Positions 1 through 8,513 of a stretch of 64,000 bases of DNA are shown one piece after another. Within the stretch, counting starts at the first letter, position 1. The number at the start of each line of letters is the position of its first letter. The stretch is taken from NCBI RefSeq assembly GCF_009766095.1, contig NZ_LMUD01000002.1, forward strand, positions 102,837 to 166,836. Reading direction: 5' to 3'. A program made the position numbers and the translations under genes. The notes under the pieces are model-generated. The model made no database searches and was not told where the DNA came from. It saw only the letters and a list, made by a program, of their open reading frames with translations. The stretch comes from Granulicella sp. S190. Its GTDB lineage: Bacteria > Acidobacteriota > Terriglobia > Terriglobales > Acidobacteriaceae.

Positions 1-1
1 C

Positions 2-787
<786 letters not shown>

Positions 788-1240
788 GATTTGGCAATCC
801 TAAGATGATTGGTCATCGTTGTACGTAGCCGCTGTTCTCCAGGTTTGAATCGGCAAATCGGCGTTCTCGCTTGTCTTGCTCGCGCGGGGTTAGATGTTGA
901 CGACCCGCGCGAGCTTTTTTCGTCGATTTAAGTCGCAAAATAATACAGCGTTGAACCCGCGCATACGGCGAGGTTCTTTTATTTAAGTTGACATGATTGA
1001 TCTCCGTCTTTGCGTTTAGCTGAGCAGCGGAACGCCATGTGTCGTCCGCATTTTGCTCCTCTGTAACGGCTCTCGCTCAAGGTTGAAAGCTTATGAGGAA
1101 GCCATAAGTTTCGACTTCAGCGAAAAGGTCGATCTAACTTAGACCGCTCAAATTTCGCCAAATGGGGTCCCCGGCATTCTCCGCGGTATATGGCGCCGCC
1201 AAGCGGGTTGTCGAAAACCAGCTAAGTGGTTGTCTGTGAA
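788..1240. other. Host intergenic region between katG and the element
   Basis: This 453-bp stretch holds the katG terminator at 878-920. I see no convincing gene in the rest. It is moderately AT-rich around 930-1000 and ends at the 21-bp attachment repeat at 1241. Confidence 0.6.
878..920 (+). terminator. Rho-independent terminator after katG
   Basis: GCTCGCGCGGG (878-888) pairs perfectly with CCCGCGCGAGC (904-914) across a 15-nt loop and is followed at once by six T residues (915-920). This is a textbook intrinsic terminator in the right place to end katG transcription. Confidence 0.9.
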
Positions 1241-1261
1241 TTGGTTGCCCCCCAGGGATTC
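1241..1261. repeat. Left attachment site (att core, tRNA-Gln 3' end copy)
   Basis: These 21 bases (TTGG, TTG, six C, AGGGATTC) are identical to 56258-56278, where they form the T-arm and acceptor 3' end of the intact tRNA-Gln. The identity stops abruptly on both sides (A versus T before, A versus G after). This is expected for the distal att copy of an integrase that targets a tRNA 3' end. Confidence 0.92.
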
Positions 1262-1304
1262 ACGGGCATTGAAACTAAATGGGATACAGCGCTTTTCCAC
1301 AGCG

Positions 1305-1323
1305 TCCCCACTCCGATCCCCAC
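1305..1323. promoter_or_regulatory. Candidate integrase arm-type sites, left end
   Basis: Two TCCCCAC motifs lie at 1305-1311 and 1317-1323, about 50 bp inside the left att core. The same heptamer recurs at 56084-56090 and 56118-56124, and inverted at 56069-56075, next to the integrase and the right att core. Repeated short motifs at both ends of an element are typical of arm-type integrase or excisionase binding sites. The function here is inferred. Confidence 0.45.
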
Positions 1324-1467
1324 TTTACAAAATAAGATTCATAATCCGATTTTGCTGCGCACTTCGTCGGACTTTTTCGGACCGCTTTGGACAGGTGCGC
1401 TCCTTCACCTCTCCCACTTTACCCGTGACGGCCTCTTGTGTTCAAGACGCAACGGTTCCCGATGCTT

Positions 1468-2247
1468 TCACCGCCAAGTGATGTCCAGCCGGTGCGACCG
1501 CACAGGTCGTCCTTTGTCGTCACGCGGTGCATACCAGTGATGCACGTCTCGATACATAAGGTGGGAACCTTGATGCTCTTTGAACGTCTCCGGTAGAAGG
1601 CTCAGGAAAAAACGATAGCCGCAAAGAGAAAACATCCCCGCAAGCAAATTGTCTCCTATAGTCTTCGGGGTCAGGCTCAAACCCTGGCGAAGCGTAACCT
1701 GTTCTCCATCGTGTGCGGCAGTGTATAACCCAGCTTTCTCTCGAAACGCCGCCCTACCGAATGCGATCTTTACCAACTCGTCATTCGGTAGACCGGCAGG
1801 ATGAGAGCCTTCACCGATAATCCGAGGCCCGTCGTGGCTGAGGTTTATGAGCGTCTTCAGGAACCACCGCTCTAGTAACTTTCCGTCAATGGTGAACGTT
1901 TTTATCGTCCATCGCCGACTCTTGAGCTTACTTCGCACTTGGAAGAGTTGCATTGACGCATCGAAGGACTCAAACGCTTGCTTGACCGCAGTATCAAGCT
2001 GGCTAAGTTCGCTGTTGTGTTTGCGGCAAAGAATTTTGCCTGTGAGCGACGCCAGCCCAACGGTCTTAGGCCCATCCTTGCACCAGTGCAGACCGCTGAC
2101 CGTGATATTGCCATCTGGGAAGAGAGCCTGTGAGACGAGATGCTCACGGCTGATCTTGCCTTCACAATCCCCAAGCGATGCAGCCCAGCATCCCTTTACG
2201 GTTTGTCCAGCTTGCCCGTCCTGATTTGGAGTTGAATCCCCGCCCAT
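1468..2247 (-). CDS. HNH-like protein, third gene of the SPARTA operon
   Basis: This 259-residue protein begins with a Cys/His-rich module: CWAASLGDCEGKISREHLVSQ near residues 20-40 and LCRKHNSELSQLD near 73-85. The spacing resembles HNH-type nuclease folds (a CxxxxxxC-like pair, then an EHL motif, then C..HN). The remaining 170 residues have no domain that I recognise. The start is well supported: GGGAGGA lies 8 nt upstream of the ATG. It follows the Argonaute gene by only 26 nt on the same strand, so the two are probably co-transcribed. Nuclease activity is an inference from the motif; it could instead be a structural zinc-binding or mobile-element protein. Confidence 0.72.
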   Translation of the reverse strand: MGGDSTPNQDGQAGQTVKGCWAASLGDCEGKISREHLVSQALFPDGNITVSGLHWCKDGPKTVGLASLTGKILCRKHNSELSQLDTAVKQAFESFDASMQLFQVRSKLKSRRWTIKTFTIDGKLLERWFLKTLINLSHDGPRIIGEGSHPAGLPNDELVKIAFGRAAFREKAGLYTAAHDGEQVTLRQGLSLTPKTIGDNLLAGMFSLCGYRFFLSLLPETFKEHQGSHLMYRDVHHWYAPRDDKGRPVRSHRLDITWR

Positions 2248-2273
2248 AAAGCGATCCTCCCTAAAAAGCGGAG

Positions 2274-3851
2274 CTAAATGTAAAACTTGAAAGGGAGTCG
2301 AGGCTCCCCTTCGAGTGGAGCAGAGATAAGGACATCTCCAACTTCGTTGGCGAACCGGATGGTCACAGGAAGACGGTCATTATAGAGGCAGGTGTTGAAG
2401 TTGATCTTAGTGAGTCCAAGAATGTCGCTTAATACCGTTGTAAGTGAACACGTTCCCCTGAGAATTCTGACCGAGATCGGATTTGGGGTTTCTGGACCCA
2501 TATATGTGTCCAGACGGGGAACATACCCCGAAGTCCATAAGTATGCCGATGTGTCGCTTACCTTTAACGCCGAACCTCGAATCACGGGATATGCACCAGG
2601 ACGAAACATCTTGAGATCGTTTTTGATGTCAAGAATCTGGACTGCGACGAGATTTGTCTTGGGGTCACAGGCTTGCTGGAACCCAGTCCACTCTTCGTCG
2701 GTGAACGCACTAGTTGCATGAATGAACAACTCTGCCGGCGGAACGTCGTGCTGAAGCTTGTATTCCGCAATCACCATCTCGATCAATTGTGTTGCTGATG
2801 GGCCATCCAAATGAAATTGCCGCGTGTCCGTGTGATACCAAGGTCCGAGCGCGCCCCGGAAGACAATTCCCTCGCCATCACTCAGAAACATCTGCGCTGC
2901 GCAGCAGGCATGTCGCGCATCACTGGCTAGATCACTCACTTTGTAAACCAAGCCAACGTAACACACACCAGGCCGAACATTTGCCAGTTGCCATGGCTTG
3001 CCACCCGCCTTGTAGTAAGCTCCCGTTCCCAGTTTCCAAGCAATCGTCGCCGGATCTTCGACCCGCCTTTGGAGCGCCCCATTGCTTTTGAGGAATTCGC
3101 TTGGAGTCAGCGTTGTTTCCCGAATGATCTGAGTCACGATCTGATCTTTGAGAAGTCTTGCTTTGAGCTGACGCCTGAAATGAGTCGCGTACTTGTATAC
3201 GTCTGCGTCTTCCTCTTCGATGCCAAAGAGCGTGGGTGACTTCTCGAGTTCCTGCGCCCGACGCTTTGTAATTGTCACTGTTCCCACAATGCGGTCGTCC
3301 TTCTTAACCGTGGAAAGAGGACGCCCGAGTTCATACACGATCTCAGGGATTACGACAAACCAAAAAGTCGGCGGGTTTTCGGAGCGACTGTTTTCTTTGA
3401 TGAGACGCGAGACGTACAAGTTGACGGCGGTATGAATAGCCTCATGCCGATTTGTAAGATGAAGTGATCGATCAATTTCTGCGGAGTCAATGTCATCAAT
3501 GACAGCGTGAGGCTCTTTGGGCCATTCGCTTTTGAAAGCCGATGAAAAACCAGGAAACATGACGTGATGTGCCTCAACGGCTTTAGACCGGACCCCCGGC
3601 TCCGGTACTGCAATGGGACTGGCCATCTTCTCGGACCATACCCGGAAGCGTCGGACGCCCTCGCGCGTTCCGATCACGCCATACCGAGTCACGGGGATAT
3701 GTGAGGGGTTGCCCGCTGGACCAAAAAGGAACAAGCCATCGCGTGGATAAGCCATTTGCTGTTTGTGGCCAAACTCAAGCATCGGCTCGGCAATGTGCAG
3801 CATTTCGTTAAGCGTCTTTTTGTTAGAAGTCTTCTTCTTCCGGGAGTTCAT
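2274..3851 (-). CDS. Short prokaryotic Argonaute (MID-PIWI), SPARTA subunit
   Basis: This 525-residue protein has the layout of short pAgos: no N or PAZ domain, a MID region, then PIWI-like segments (GKPWQLANVRPGVCYVGLVY, AAQMFLSDGEGIVFRG, AELFIHATSAFTDEEW, LRGTCSLTTVLSDILGLTKI). Short pAgos lack the DEDX slicer tetrad and act as guide-binding sensors. I see no obvious tetrad here, but I could not align it. It is encoded directly after the TIR-APAZ gene and overlaps it by 29 nt. I chose the ATG at 3851 because GAGGA lies 8 nt upstream. An in-frame extension to 3977 lies within the preceding gene and is unlikely. The expected partner is the TIR-APAZ protein; the expected role is sensing invading plasmid or phage nucleic acid. 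Confidence 0.86.
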   Translation of the reverse strand: MNSRKKKTSNKKTLNEMLHIAEPMLEFGHKQQMAYPRDGLFLFGPAGNPSHIPVTRYGVIGTREGVRRFRVWSEKMASPIAVPEPGVRSKAVEAHHVMFPGFSSAFKSEWPKEPHAVIDDIDSAEIDRSLHLTNRHEAIHTAVNLYVSRLIKENSRSENPPTFWFVVIPEIVYELGRPLSTVKKDDRIVGTVTITKRRAQELEKSPTLFGIEEEDADVYKYATHFRRQLKARLLKDQIVTQIIRETTLTPSEFLKSNGALQRRVEDPATIAWKLGTGAYYKAGGKPWQLANVRPGVCYVGLVYKVSDLASDARHACCAAQMFLSDGEGIVFRGALGPWYHTDTRQFHLDGPSATQLIEMVIAEYKLQHDVPPAELFIHATSAFTDEEWTGFQQACDPKTNLVAVQILDIKNDLKMFRPGAYPVIRGSALKVSDTSAYLWTSGYVPRLDTYMGPETPNPISVRILRGTCSLTTVLSDILGLTKINFNTCLYNDRLPVTIRFANEVGDVLISAPLEGEPRLPFKFYI

Positions 3852-5175
3852 CAAAACGTTCCTCTTCCAAATCGGGAGTTGGGTCGTCTTCGTCTGGTTC
3901 TTGGGACTCATCCGCAGCTGGTAGTCCGACAGGCGAACGAAAGAACATCGGTGGCAGCCGCAGCTCGATCGACTCATCAGGGCTCACGGGAATCGAGAGC
4001 GCGTTTGAGCCTTGGGAGAGCCAATATAAGAATGCGAGCAGCATGTCCCTCCAACGCGCGTTCCTCCACCCCTTCGCGAACGAGCGCCGGAGTTGGTGCA
4101 TGCGTCCGGAGCTTTGAATTGGACTCTCGCCGTCCGTCGTAAAGATTAGGCGACTCCTGAAACAAATGTGACGGCTTGGAAATACTTGATACGACGGCGA
4201 AACTGCAAAATGCCATTGGACGCCACGCTTTAGCGACTTACCCTGCAGGAGTCGACTGCCTCGATATGGCTTCCAATCGAATTGCACTTTGATCAATGGC
4301 GTGGTCTTCGACATCCAGAAAGCCTCATGCCGATTCGCCATCATGTAGGTGGAAAGTCCCCTGCGCTTTAGGTAATCGGCAACCGCGGCATTGATGAGCT
4401 GCGTGATGAGCTTTCGTCCTTCGTGTTTCGGAAGCCCCAATGCATTCCAGCCCTCATTGATCAGGGCGTCAGTCCGTCTGACCCTCGAATTCTGCTTCCC
4501 TCTTTTCGGCAACACTCCCGCAAACGACAGATGGCCGTTTCCGTATGGCACACGCACGTAGTCGTCGAAGGCCCTTAGATCGGATCCTTCCGGGTGAAAA
4601 AAGATCCGAGGCGGAAGGTTTTGTACGGAAACCCAATTTGACACCAGCGTCTCCGGGGCCGTTGTCAATGCTCTAGCGTGGATTGTCTGCAGCTCCCGCC
4701 AAACATCGGTGTTTACAGGCTGATTGTGAGGTACTCCATAGTCGTTCAGCGCAAGGATAAGGTCTTGAAAACCTTCGGCCCACCCCCTCTCGAAGTTGAT
4801 ATATTGCGCCTGGGCGATCAGGAACGGAGACTGGTAGGGCTTAGTCCGAAGTGGAATTACGAAAGAGTCGTCCTTGAGGCCACGGGCGACATCCGATGCA
4901 ATTTGGATTTCGTTTCGTACGCCTTGCTTTTCGACAGAGATTGGGTTGGCAATAAGGAGAACTTTGCAGGCACGGTTTCGCAGAGCGGCTTCTAACCTGC
5001 GCTGCCAATCGTGACCACCTCGTAACCGAAGGACATCTGCCCAAACCTCATAGCCCATAGCGGAGAGCTTAGCCCCGAGCCAAATGGTTAAGTCGTTATC
5101 TTCCGGTGTGGCGTGACTAATGAAGATTGCTTCGCGCTCGTTCACTCTGCTCTTCGCCCCCGTCCTGCAAATCAT
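3823..5175 (-). CDS. TIR-APAZ effector subunit of a SPARTA system
   Basis: The N-terminal 140 or so residues are a TIR domain: AIFISHATPEDNDLTIWL, GYEVWADVLRLRGGHDW, then KVLLIANPISVEKQGVRNEI. The Glu of GVRNEI (about residue 89 from this start) matches the catalytic glutamate of NAD-consuming TIR domains. The middle and C-terminal part, rich in basic and aromatic residues, corresponds to the APAZ region that replaces the Argonaute N domain. A very acidic tail (EPDEDDPTPDLEEERFDELPEEEDF region) closes the protein. In SPARTA, guide-target binding by the pAgo activates TIR NADase and causes abortive infection. An in-frame GTG at 5145, just before the TIR domain, is a possible alternative start. 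Confidence 0.87.
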   Translation of the reverse strand: MICRTGAKSRVNEREAIFISHATPEDNDLTIWLGAKLSAMGYEVWADVLRLRGGHDWQRRLEAALRNRACKVLLIANPISVEKQGVRNEIQIASDVARGLKDDSFVIPLRTKPYQSPFLIAQAQYINFERGWAEGFQDLILALNDYGVPHNQPVNTDVWRELQTIHARALTTAPETLVSNWVSVQNLPPRIFFHPEGSDLRAFDDYVRVPYGNGHLSFAGVLPKRGKQNSRVRRTDALINEGWNALGLPKHEGRKLITQLINAAVADYLKRRGLSTYMMANRHEAFWMSKTTPLIKVQFDWKPYRGSRLLQGKSLKRGVQWHFAVSPSYQVFPSRHICFRSRLIFTTDGESPIQSSGRMHQLRRSFAKGWRNARWRDMLLAFLYWLSQGSNALSIPVSPDESIELRLPPMFFRSPVGLPAADESQEPDEDDPTPDLEEERFDELPEEEDF

Positions 5176-5428
5176 GATACTGCCGCAGGCGAACAAAAGG
5201 TGTAGGCAAATTGTTGGAAACAGGGTCAGTCACTACATTGGCCAGAGCCGAGCCGCGATCTTGCTGAACTGCGCCGACGTGGCCTCTAGCTCATCGACAA
5301 GTTCTTGGTTGTCAGAGAGGTGGGCAATTCAACGATTCGATACAGTCTCAAGTGCCGTGTGCCAGAATGGTTACGATCCAATTTGCATAATTATTGGCAG
5401 CTTTTCAGTTAAGAGAGCAAGAGGCGGC

Positions 5429-8400
5429 GTGGAAGCGGTCAATCCTTTTTTTGAACAACCCGTACTGAACGGCCCTTACGACCAGCCAGCTCGTCATTGG
5501 GAGCTTGACCCGTCCGGTCAACCCACTCAGCAGATTTTGCCGAGCCGGCGGCGTGCTGAGTTCATCACACCGATTCCCAAGCCGCGAAAGCGAAAGGGCC
5601 AGGGTTCACAGGGGACGCTTGGCCTCCGGCAGGATGACGGTTTATCCACTGCCACTCAGCAGTACGACCCAACCTCGCTCATCAACGATCTCCGGGGTCA
5701 AGTTGACGCTTGGAGAGCCCTTCCGAATCCGAACGACTGGCTGGTCACTCCCGAGACAGCAAGGCTCCTCCAACACTGGCGTCACTACAAATTCAATGGC
5801 GTCCGCCCGTTCTTCTGTCAGGTTGAGGCCGTCGAAACCGCCATCTGGCTAACGGAGGTTGCTCCGAAGCGGGGAAAGGGCGGTAAGGCGTTCCTAGAGC
5901 ACCTGGCGAACGCCAATGCGGAGGCGAATCCCGAGTTGATGCGCCTTGCGCTGAAACTCGCGACAGGTGCCGGAAAGACAACCGTCATGGCGATGCTCAT
6001 TGCATGGCAGACGGTCAATGCGGTTCAACGTCCTGGCAGCCACTTCACGCGCGGCTTTCTCGTCGTAGCTCCTGGTCTGACGATCAAGGAACGGCTACGC
6101 GTCCTCCAACCGAATGACCCCGACAGCTACTACGCAAGTCGCGAGCTGGTTCCCACAGACATGCTGCCGGATATTCGACGGGCTGTGATCGTCACTGAGA
6201 ACTTCCACAAGTTCAAGCTCCGGGAGCGGATAGAGCTGTCCAAAGGCGGTCGGGCGCTATTGCAGGGGCGTGGTGAAGCCCTCGAAACGCTCGAAACCGA
6301 GGGACAGATGATCCAACGGGTCATGCCGGAGTTGATGGGCATGAAGAACATCCTGGTCATCAATGACGAGGCCCACCACTGCTACCGCGAAAAACCCGGC
6401 AACCCGGAGGACGGCGAAGCTGACTCCGACGAAAAGCGTGAGGCGGAGGAAAATAACGAGGCTGCGCGCCTTTGGATTTCGGGTTTGGAAGCTGTGAAGC
6501 GGAAGCTAGGGATAGCGAAGGTCATTGATCTGTCTGCCACACCCTTCTTCTTGCGCGGTTCTGGCTACGCAGAGGGCACGCTCTTCCCGTGGACGATGAG
6601 CGATTTTTCTCTAATGGACGCCATCGAATGCGGCATTGTTAAGCTCCCTCGCGTCCCCGTCGCGGACAACGTACCGGGCGTGGACGTGCCAAAGTTCCGA
6701 AACCTTTGGGAGCATATCGGAAAGAAGATGCCGAAGAAGGGCAAGGGCAAAGCGGGAACGCTCGATCCGCTGGCGATCCCGGTTGAACTCCAGACCGCCC
6801 TCGAAGCTCTTTACGGGCATTACGAAGAGACGTTCAACAAGTGGGCAGACGCGAGAATCAGCGTTCCTCCCTGCTTCATCGTAGTTTGCAACAACACTTC
6901 GACTTCCAAGCTGGTCTACGACTACATCTCCGGCTTCTACCGCGAAAGCCAGGATGGTCAACAGTTGGAGCAAGGCCGTTTGGCGCTGTTCCGCAACTTC
7001 GACGAATACGGCAATCCTTTGTCGCGGCCGCGTACACTCCTCATCGACAGTATGCAGCTTGAATCCGGTGAGGCCCTGGACGACGGATTCAGGAAAGCCG
7101 CCGCTTTGGAGATCGAGCAGTTCCGGTACGAAATAGCACAGCGTAGTGGTCAACTCACAAACGCCGACGATATCGAAGATGTCCAGGTGCTCCGGGAAGT
7201 GATGAACACCGTTGGCAAGAAAGGCCGGTTGGGAGAGTCCATTCGGTGCGTCGTCTCGGTCTCGATGCTTACGGAAGGTTGGGATACGAATACCGTTACA
7301 CACGTCCTCGGCGTTCGCGCTTTCGGGACGCAACTGCTATGCGAGCAGGTCATCGGGCGCGCATTACGGCGCCAGTCCTATGACCTGAATGAAGAGGGTC
7401 TGTTTAACGTCGAATATGCTGACATTCTCGGCATACCCTTCGACTTCGCAGCGAAACCCGTTGTAGCGCCGCCCCAGGCTCCGCGCGAGACGATACAGGT
7501 CAAAGCCATAAAGCCGGAACGTGACGCCTTAGAGATTTGCTTCCCTCGCGTCCAAGGCTACCGAGTCGAACTGCCGACAGAACGCCTGGAAGCTGAATTC
7601 AACGATGAATCTGTTTATGAATTGAGCCCGGATATCGTCGGCCCGTCGATCACCAAAAACTCTGGCATCATCGGCGCGGATGTCGATCTAAGCCTCAAGC
7701 ATCTCGGCGATATGCGGCACTCCTCGCTGGTTCTCCACCTTACAAAGCGGCTCCTCTACACGAAGTGGCGAGATGCCGGCGAAGATCCCCAACTCTATCT
7801 CTTCGGACAGTTGAAGCGCATTACGAAGGAATGGCTTGATACCTGCCTCGTATGCGTGGGGGAGACATATCCGGCGCAACTCATGTATCAGGAGCTAGCC
7901 GACACAGCCTGTGAGCGGATCACCTCGGCGATCACGCGGAAGACTATTGGCAAATCGCCAATCAAGGTCATTCTCGATCCTTACAACCCTGTGGGCTCCA
8001 CGAGTCATGTTAACTTCACGACATCGAAAACGGATCGTTGGGAGACGGACTCGCGCAAGTGCCAAGTAAATTGGGTCGTCTTGGACAGCGATTGGGAGTC
8101 GGAGTTCTGTCGGGTTGCGGAGGCGCATCCGCAGGTGCGGAGCTATGTGAAGAACCACTCGCTGGGTTTCGAGGTGCCTTACCGATGCGGTTCGGAGAAT
8201 CGCAAATACCGACCCGACTTTATCGTTCGGGTCGATGACGGCCACGGCGAGGATGACCTGCTGAATCTGATTGTTGAGATCAAAGGCTACCGCCGCGAGG
8301 ATGCCAAAGAAAAGAAGTCCACGATGGAGACGTATTGGGTTCCGGGCGTAAACAACAGCGGCAAGCATGGCCGCTGGGCTTTTGCGGAGTTTACGTCGGT

Positions 8401-8509
8401 TTATGCAATCGAATCGGAATTCAAGGCGCGTGTAGAAGGAGCCTTCAACGGCATGATTGCCGAAATCCTCAAGGCAGTCCCCGCGCAGTTCGCAGAGAAG
8501 GAAGTCTAG
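5429..8509 (+). CDS. Type III-like restriction helicase/nuclease (BPTD_3080-type Res subunit)
   Basis: This protein of about 1026 residues has a conserved N-terminal block (NPFFEQPVLNGPY, HWELDPSGQPTQQ, RRRAEFITPIPKPRK) and superfamily 2 helicase motifs: Walker A ATGAGKTT near 180, DEAH (INDEAHHC) near 312, SAT near 367 and a motif VI-like VIGRALRR. The C-terminal PD-(D/E)xK nuclease shows YRPDFIV near 927 and LIVEIKG near 948. This is the ATP-dependent translocase and cutter of a type III-like restriction system. I placed the start at GTG 5429, where family similarity begins and a purine-rich AAGAGG precedes. The frame is open back to 5120 but that overlaps the TIR-APAZ gene. It heads a three-gene operon; the methyltransferase starts 5 nt downstream. 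Confidence 0.85.
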   Translation: MEAVNPFFEQPVLNGPYDQPARHWELDPSGQPTQQILPSRRRAEFITPIPKPRKRKGQGSQGTLGLRQDDGLSTATQQYDPTSLINDLRGQVDAWRALPNPNDWLVTPETARLLQHWRHYKFNGVRPFFCQVEAVETAIWLTEVAPKRGKGGKAFLEHLANANAEANPELMRLALKLATGAGKTTVMAMLIAWQTVNAVQRPGSHFTRGFLVVAPGLTIKERLRVLQPNDPDSYYASRELVPTDMLPDIRRAVIVTENFHKFKLRERIELSKGGRALLQGRGEALETLETEGQMIQRVMPELMGMKNILVINDEAHHCYREKPGNPEDGEADSDEKREAEENNEAARLWISGLEAVKRKLGIAKVIDLSATPFFLRGSGYAEGTLFPWTMSDFSLMDAIECGIVKLPRVPVADNVPGVDVPKFRNLWEHIGKKMPKKGKGKAGTLDPLAIPVELQTALEALYGHYEETFNKWADARISVPPCFIVVCNNTSTSKLVYDYISGFYRESQDGQQLEQGRLALFRNFDEYGNPLSRPRTLLIDSMQLESGEALDDGFRKAAALEIEQFRYEIAQRSGQLTNADDIEDVQVLREVMNTVGKKGRLGESIRCVVSVSMLTEGWDTNTVTHVLGVRAFGTQLLCEQVIGRALRRQSYDLNEEGLFNVEYADILGIPFDFAAKPVVAPPQAPRETIQVKAIKPERDALEICFPRVQGYRVELPTERLEAEFNDESVYELSPDIVGPSITKNSGIIGADVDLSLKHLGDMRHSSLVLHLTKRLLYTKWRDAGEDPQLYLFGQLKRITKEWLDTCLVCVGETYPAQLMYQELADTACERITSAITRKTIGKSPIKVILDPYNPVGSTSHVNFTTSKTDRWETDSRKCQVNWVVLDSDWESEFCRVAEAHPQVRSYVKNHSLGFEVPYRCGSENRKYRPDFIVRVDDGHGEDDLLNLIVEIKGYRREDAKEKKSTMETYWVPGVNNSGKHGRWAFAEFTSVYAIESEFKARVEGAFNGMIAEILKAVPAQFAEKEV

Positions 8510-8513
8510 GTAC

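Noticed and set aside
1226..1540. Open frame of 104 residues across the left attachment site
   Set aside because: It runs through the att core and non-coding end region, has no RBS or family likeness, and its frame exists only because the tRNA fragment is open.
3849..3977. Extended N terminus of the Argonaute starting at 3977
   Set aside because: The extra 42 residues lie fully inside the TIR-APAZ coding region, and the ATG at 3851 has a good RBS.
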